Shown: positions 60,942 to 64,000 of the stretch, one piece after another | Position numbering within the stretch: position 1 is the first letter of the stretch | Layout of the letters: the number at the start of each line of letters is the position of its first letter | From: Bradyrhizobium sp. CCGB12 | GTDB lineage: Bacteria; Pseudomonadota; Alphaproteobacteria; Rhizobiales; Xanthobacteraceae | Assembly: GCF_024199845.1 (NCBI RefSeq) | Contig: NZ_JANADO010000001.1 | Coordinates: 7,688,001 to 7,752,000 of the forward strand | Direction: 5' to 3' | DNA length: 64,000 nt | The notes under the pieces: generated by a model | What the model was told of the DNA's origin: nothing | The model's database searches: none | What the model saw: only the letters and a program-made list of their open reading frames with translations | Program-made: the position numbers and the translations under genes

Positions 60942-62309
60942 ATGCGGGCCACGATGATCGAAGAACCGGCGCGTCAGGTGCCGCTCTACGGCGATTATGA
61001 AGTCGTCGTGCTTGGCGGCGGCCCCGCCGGCATTGTCGCTGCGGCCTCAGCCGCGCGCGCCGGGCGGAAGACGCTGCTGATCGAGCGCTACGGTTTTCTC
61101 GGCGGCATGGGGACGGCGGCCGGCGTCACCAATTTCTGCGGCCTGCACGGCAATGTCTACGGCAAGGCGCACCGGCTGGTGCAGGGCATGGCCTCCGAGC
61201 TGCTGGCGCGGATCGATCGCTTGAACGGCCTGAACACACCGCATCTGATCCTCGGCAAGGTCTTCGCGCAGGCGTATGACACCGCCGCCTACAAGATCGC
61301 GGCTGACGAGCTGCTTGCAAGCCACAAGGTGAACATCCTCTTCCACGCCCTCGGCGCCGGCGTCGTGATGGGCGATGACAGCCGCATCGAGGCGCTGATG
61401 GTCGAGACCAAGGCCGGGCGGCAGGCCGTGCGCGCGGAGATCTTCATCGATTGCTCGGGCGACGGCGACCTCGCGGTCTGGGCCGGCGCGCCGTTCGAGA
61501 TCGGCGACGAGCACGGCCATCCGCTGTACCCCTCGATGATGCTGCGTCTCAATGGCATCGATCCCGCGAAGGCCGGCGATGCCTGGCGTACCATTCCACA
61601 ATTGATGGAGAAAGCCATCGCTGCCGGTACGCATAAGTTTCCGCGGAAAAGCGCGATCGTGCGGCCGCAAAAGTCCGGCATCGAATGGCGGGTGAACTTT
61701 ACGCAGGTCGCGCGCGAGGACGGCCATGCCATCAACGGCATCGAGCCCGACGATCTCACCCGCGGCGAGATCGAGGGCCGCAGGCAGGCGCTCGCCGCAT
61801 ACGAATTCCTGCGCAGCACCGTGCCGGGCTTCGAAAAGTCCTACATCGTCGACCTTCCGCCACAACTTGGCATCCGCGAGACCCGCCGCATCAGGGGCGG
61901 CTACCAGCTCAGCGGCGAGGACGTGCTCGGCTGCGCGTCGTTCGCGGATTCCATCGGCGTCAATGGTTGGCCGATCGAGGCCCATGTTCCCGGCGACGTC
62001 GTCTTCACCTTCCCGCCGATCCCGGAATCGCGCGGCTATAACGAGCTGCCCTACCGGATGCTGGTGCCCGAAGGCGTCGACAATCTCCTGGTCGCCGGCC
62101 GCTGCGCCTCGATGACCCATGAAGGCCAGTCGGCAGCACGAGTGTCCGGTGCCTGTTTCGTGATGGGCGAGGCCGCCGGTTCCGCCGCCGCCTTGGCGCT
62201 GTCCGGAAACCGGATCCCGCGTGACATCCCCGTTGAAAAGTTGCAGGAAACGTTGAAACAACAGGGCGCCTTCATCGGGCGGGATCAACCCGTCCCGGAG
62301 GGCCTGTAA
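60942..62309 (+). CDS. FAD-dependent oxidoreductase
   Basis: 455 aa flavoprotein. The FAD Rossmann motif is VVVLGGGPAGIVAAASAARA, followed by LIERYGFLGGMGTAAGVTNF, and the C-terminal FAD loop NLLVAGRCASMTHEGQSAAR. This matches the FAD_oxidored (thi4/GidA-like) group of unknown specificity. GGGAAGGG precedes the ATG; a second ATG is four codons in. It lies 46 nt upstream of the binding protein. Confidence 0.91.
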   Translation: MRATMIEEPARQVPLYGDYEVVVLGGGPAGIVAAASAARAGRKTLLIERYGFLGGMGTAAGVTNFCGLHGNVYGKAHRLVQGMASELLARIDRLNGLNTPHLILGKVFAQAYDTAAYKIAADELLASHKVNILFHALGAGVVMGDDSRIEALMVETKAGRQAVRAEIFIDCSGDGDLAVWAGAPFEIGDEHGHPLYPSMMLRLNGIDPAKAGDAWRTIPQLMEKAIAAGTHKFPRKSAIVRPQKSGIEWRVNFTQVAREDGHAINGIEPDDLTRGEIEGRRQALAAYEFLRSTVPGFEKSYIVDLPPQLGIRETRRIRGGYQLSGEDVLGCASFADSIGVNGWPIEAHVPGDVVFTFPPIPESRGYNELPYRMLVPEGVDNLLVAGRCASMTHEGQSAARVSGACFVMGEAAGSAAALALSGNRIPRDIPVEKLQETLKQQGAFIGRDQPVPEGL

Positions 62310-62355
62310 CGGACTGCCAAGAGAACGACGAGAGAACGACGAGGGAGAAAACGGA

Positions 62356-63360
62356 ATGATCGGAATTGCGCGCCTTGCGGTAGCTGGCCTTTTGGCGATC
62401 ATGGCGACGAGCACGGCGCAGGCCGAAGACGCGCTGAAGGCCAAGATCGGCGTGCTTCGTCTGTCGTCATCCGCGCCCGTCTTCATCGCGCAGGACAAGG
62501 GCTATTTTCGCGAGGCCGGTCTGGAGGTCGAGCTGAAATTCTTCGACGCGGCGCAGCCGATCGCGGTAGCAACCACGTCGGGCGACGTCGATTTCGGCAT
62601 CACCGCTTTCACCGCCGGTCTCTATAACCTCGCCGGCAAGGGCACGCTGAAGGTGATCGGCGGCATGAGCCGCGAGAAGGCGGGCTATCCCCTGATCGGC
62701 TATTTCGCCAGCAACAATGCCTATGCGAGCGGTCTGAAGACGCCGAAGGACCTTGCGGGCAAACGCGTGGCGATGACGCAGGTCGGCTCGAGCTTTCACT
62801 ATTCGCTCGGCCTGCTTGCCGACAAATACGGCTTCAAGCTCGCCGACGTGAAGATCGTGCCGCTGCAATCGCTGTCGAATGCGGCGGCTGCGCTGAAGGG
62901 CGAGACCGTCGATGCGGCGCTGCTTCCCATCTCCACCGCACGAAAGCTGATGGACGAGGGCGGCGCAAAGTTCCTGGGCTGGGTCGGGGACGAGACACCC
63001 TGGCAATTGGGCGCGGTGTTCGCCTCGCCGAAGACGCTGACCAACAAGGTGCTGGTGACAAAACTGCTCGGCGCGCTCGCCAAGGCGGATCGCGAGTATC
63101 ACGACGTCATCCTCTCCGCCATGAAGGACGGCGTCGCGCCAATCAACGACAAGACGAAGCCGCTCTTGGAGATCATCGCAAAGTACACCAACCTGTCGGT
63201 CGAGCAGGTGGTCGGCAACTGCGCCTATATCGATCCCGACGGCAAGCTCGACGTGAAGAACGTCGACAACCAGATCAAATGGCTGCAGGAGCAGGGTTTT
63301 GCCGACAAGGGCTTAGATGCCGACGCGATCATCGCGAAGGATTACGTGAAGGCGGATTGA
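62356..63360 (+). CDS. ABC transporter binding protein, NitT/TauT type
   Basis: 334 aa with a signal peptide (LAVAGLLAIMATSTAQAE). The mature part opens KIGVLRLSSSAPVFIAQDKG and has AQPIAVATTSGDVDFGITAF and GKRVAMTQVGSS. NMT1/SsuA-like receptors bind sulfonates, nitrate, pyrimidine or aromatic acids. GGGAGAAAACGG precedes the ATG. An ATPase gene follows beyond a palindrome. Confidence 0.93.
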   Translation: MIGIARLAVAGLLAIMATSTAQAEDALKAKIGVLRLSSSAPVFIAQDKGYFREAGLEVELKFFDAAQPIAVATTSGDVDFGITAFTAGLYNLAGKGTLKVIGGMSREKAGYPLIGYFASNNAYASGLKTPKDLAGKRVAMTQVGSSFHYSLGLLADKYGFKLADVKIVPLQSLSNAAAALKGETVDAALLPISTARKLMDEGGAKFLGWVGDETPWQLGAVFASPKTLTNKVLVTKLLGALAKADREYHDVILSAMKDGVAPINDKTKPLLEIIAKYTNLSVEQVVGNCAYIDPDGKLDVKNVDNQIKWLQEQGFADKGLDADAIIAKDYVKAD

Positions 63361-63381
63361 TGCTGCGCGTGCCATTCCAGA

Positions 63382-63526
63382 CCCGTCATCCTGAGGTGCC
63401 CACCTTGCGGCGTGCCGCAAGGTGGGCCTCGAAGGGTGCACGGCCCGGATGCAGCTCGGCCGTACATCCTTCGAGACTCCCATCGCGATGCCTTCGCATC
63501 GCAATGCTCGCACCTCAGGATGACGG
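63382..63526. repeat. dispersed intergenic palindrome, family B
   Basis: CCGTCATCCTGAGGTGC and GCACCTCAGGATGACGG bracket inner TCGAAGGGTGCACGGC and CATCCTTCGAGAC arms. It separates the binding-protein and ATPase genes of one importer. Confidence 0.85.
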
Positions 63527-63547
63527 ATTGAGAGTAAGGCGAAGCGC

Positions 63548-64000
<453 letters not shown>

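Noticed and set aside
61047..62498. A 483-codon minus-strand frame
   Set aside because: It is antisense to the FAD oxidoreductase; it lacks motifs and a ribosome binding site.

Overview
The window reads as chromosomal DNA of a Bradyrhizobium-type alphaproteobacterium (Nitrobacteraceae/Bradyrhizobiaceae). This rests on high GC, a long CarD regulator, a SUV3-like helicase followed by an S4 protein and FdxA, a RegS/RegR redox two-component pair, a bo3-type quinol oxidase, many ABC and TctC-type solute-binding proteins, many acyl-CoA enzymes, and several families of long intergenic palindromes. Species and strain cannot be fixed from the sequence alone. About 63 protein genes, one tRNA-Arg(CCT), one complete IS481-like element and about ten dispersed palindromic repeats are supported.

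Layout. (1) 1-1.9 kb: a visibly less GC-rich edge with two convergent orphan genes, one with faint DarT-like ADP-ribosyltransferase features. (2) 1.9-9.9 kb: housekeeping block with rpmB, a DUF3108 protein, the helicase, an S4 RNA-binding protein that apparently lacks a standard start codon, fdxA and carD. (3) 9.9-15.8 kb: a LysR-type regulator with two HTH domains, divergent from a Rieske oxygenase operon (reductase, oxygenase, periplasmic binding protein, MetE-like zinc enzyme). (4) 16-23.3 kb, minus strand: cyoABCD-SURF1-regS-regR, a quinol oxidase with a redox sensor pair directly downstream. (5) 23.3-28.6 kb: MFS carrier, M48 lipoprotein protease, nuclease-like protein, and an IS481-like element inserted in a palindromic repeat with a 5-bp target duplication. 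(6) 28.7-38.4 kb: acyl-CoA catabolism (binding protein, crotonases, VOC protein, ADP-forming-type acyl-CoA synthetase, a two-gene acyl-CoA dehydrogenase, SDR). (7) 38.5-44.6 kb: small membrane and secreted proteins, a ketopantoate reductase-like enzyme, a secreted hydrolase, and a metallophosphoesterase paired with an orphan protein. (8) 44.8-51.2 kb: acyl-CoA synthetase, RraA-like aldolase, cupin and TctC binding protein in a row, then tRNA-Arg, a DUF2252 protein and an amidohydrolase. (9) 51.2-59.8 kb: a DoxX-DsrE-TlpA redox operon with a divergent LysR, an AraC regulator, esterases, an acyl-CoA dehydrogenase and a LiuC-like hydratase. (10) 59.9-64 kb: LysR, FAD oxidoreductase and a NitT/TauT-type ABC importer cut by the window end.

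The common theme is scavenging of aromatic, carboxylic and branched acyl substrates, with uptake proteins beside the enzymes that process them, plus one respiratory module tied to redox sensing. No CRISPR array, rRNA, prophage or classical defence island was seen. The least explained pieces are the orphan genes at the left edge, the phosphoesterase/orphan pair near 43-44.6 kb, and the Rieske/MetE-like operon.
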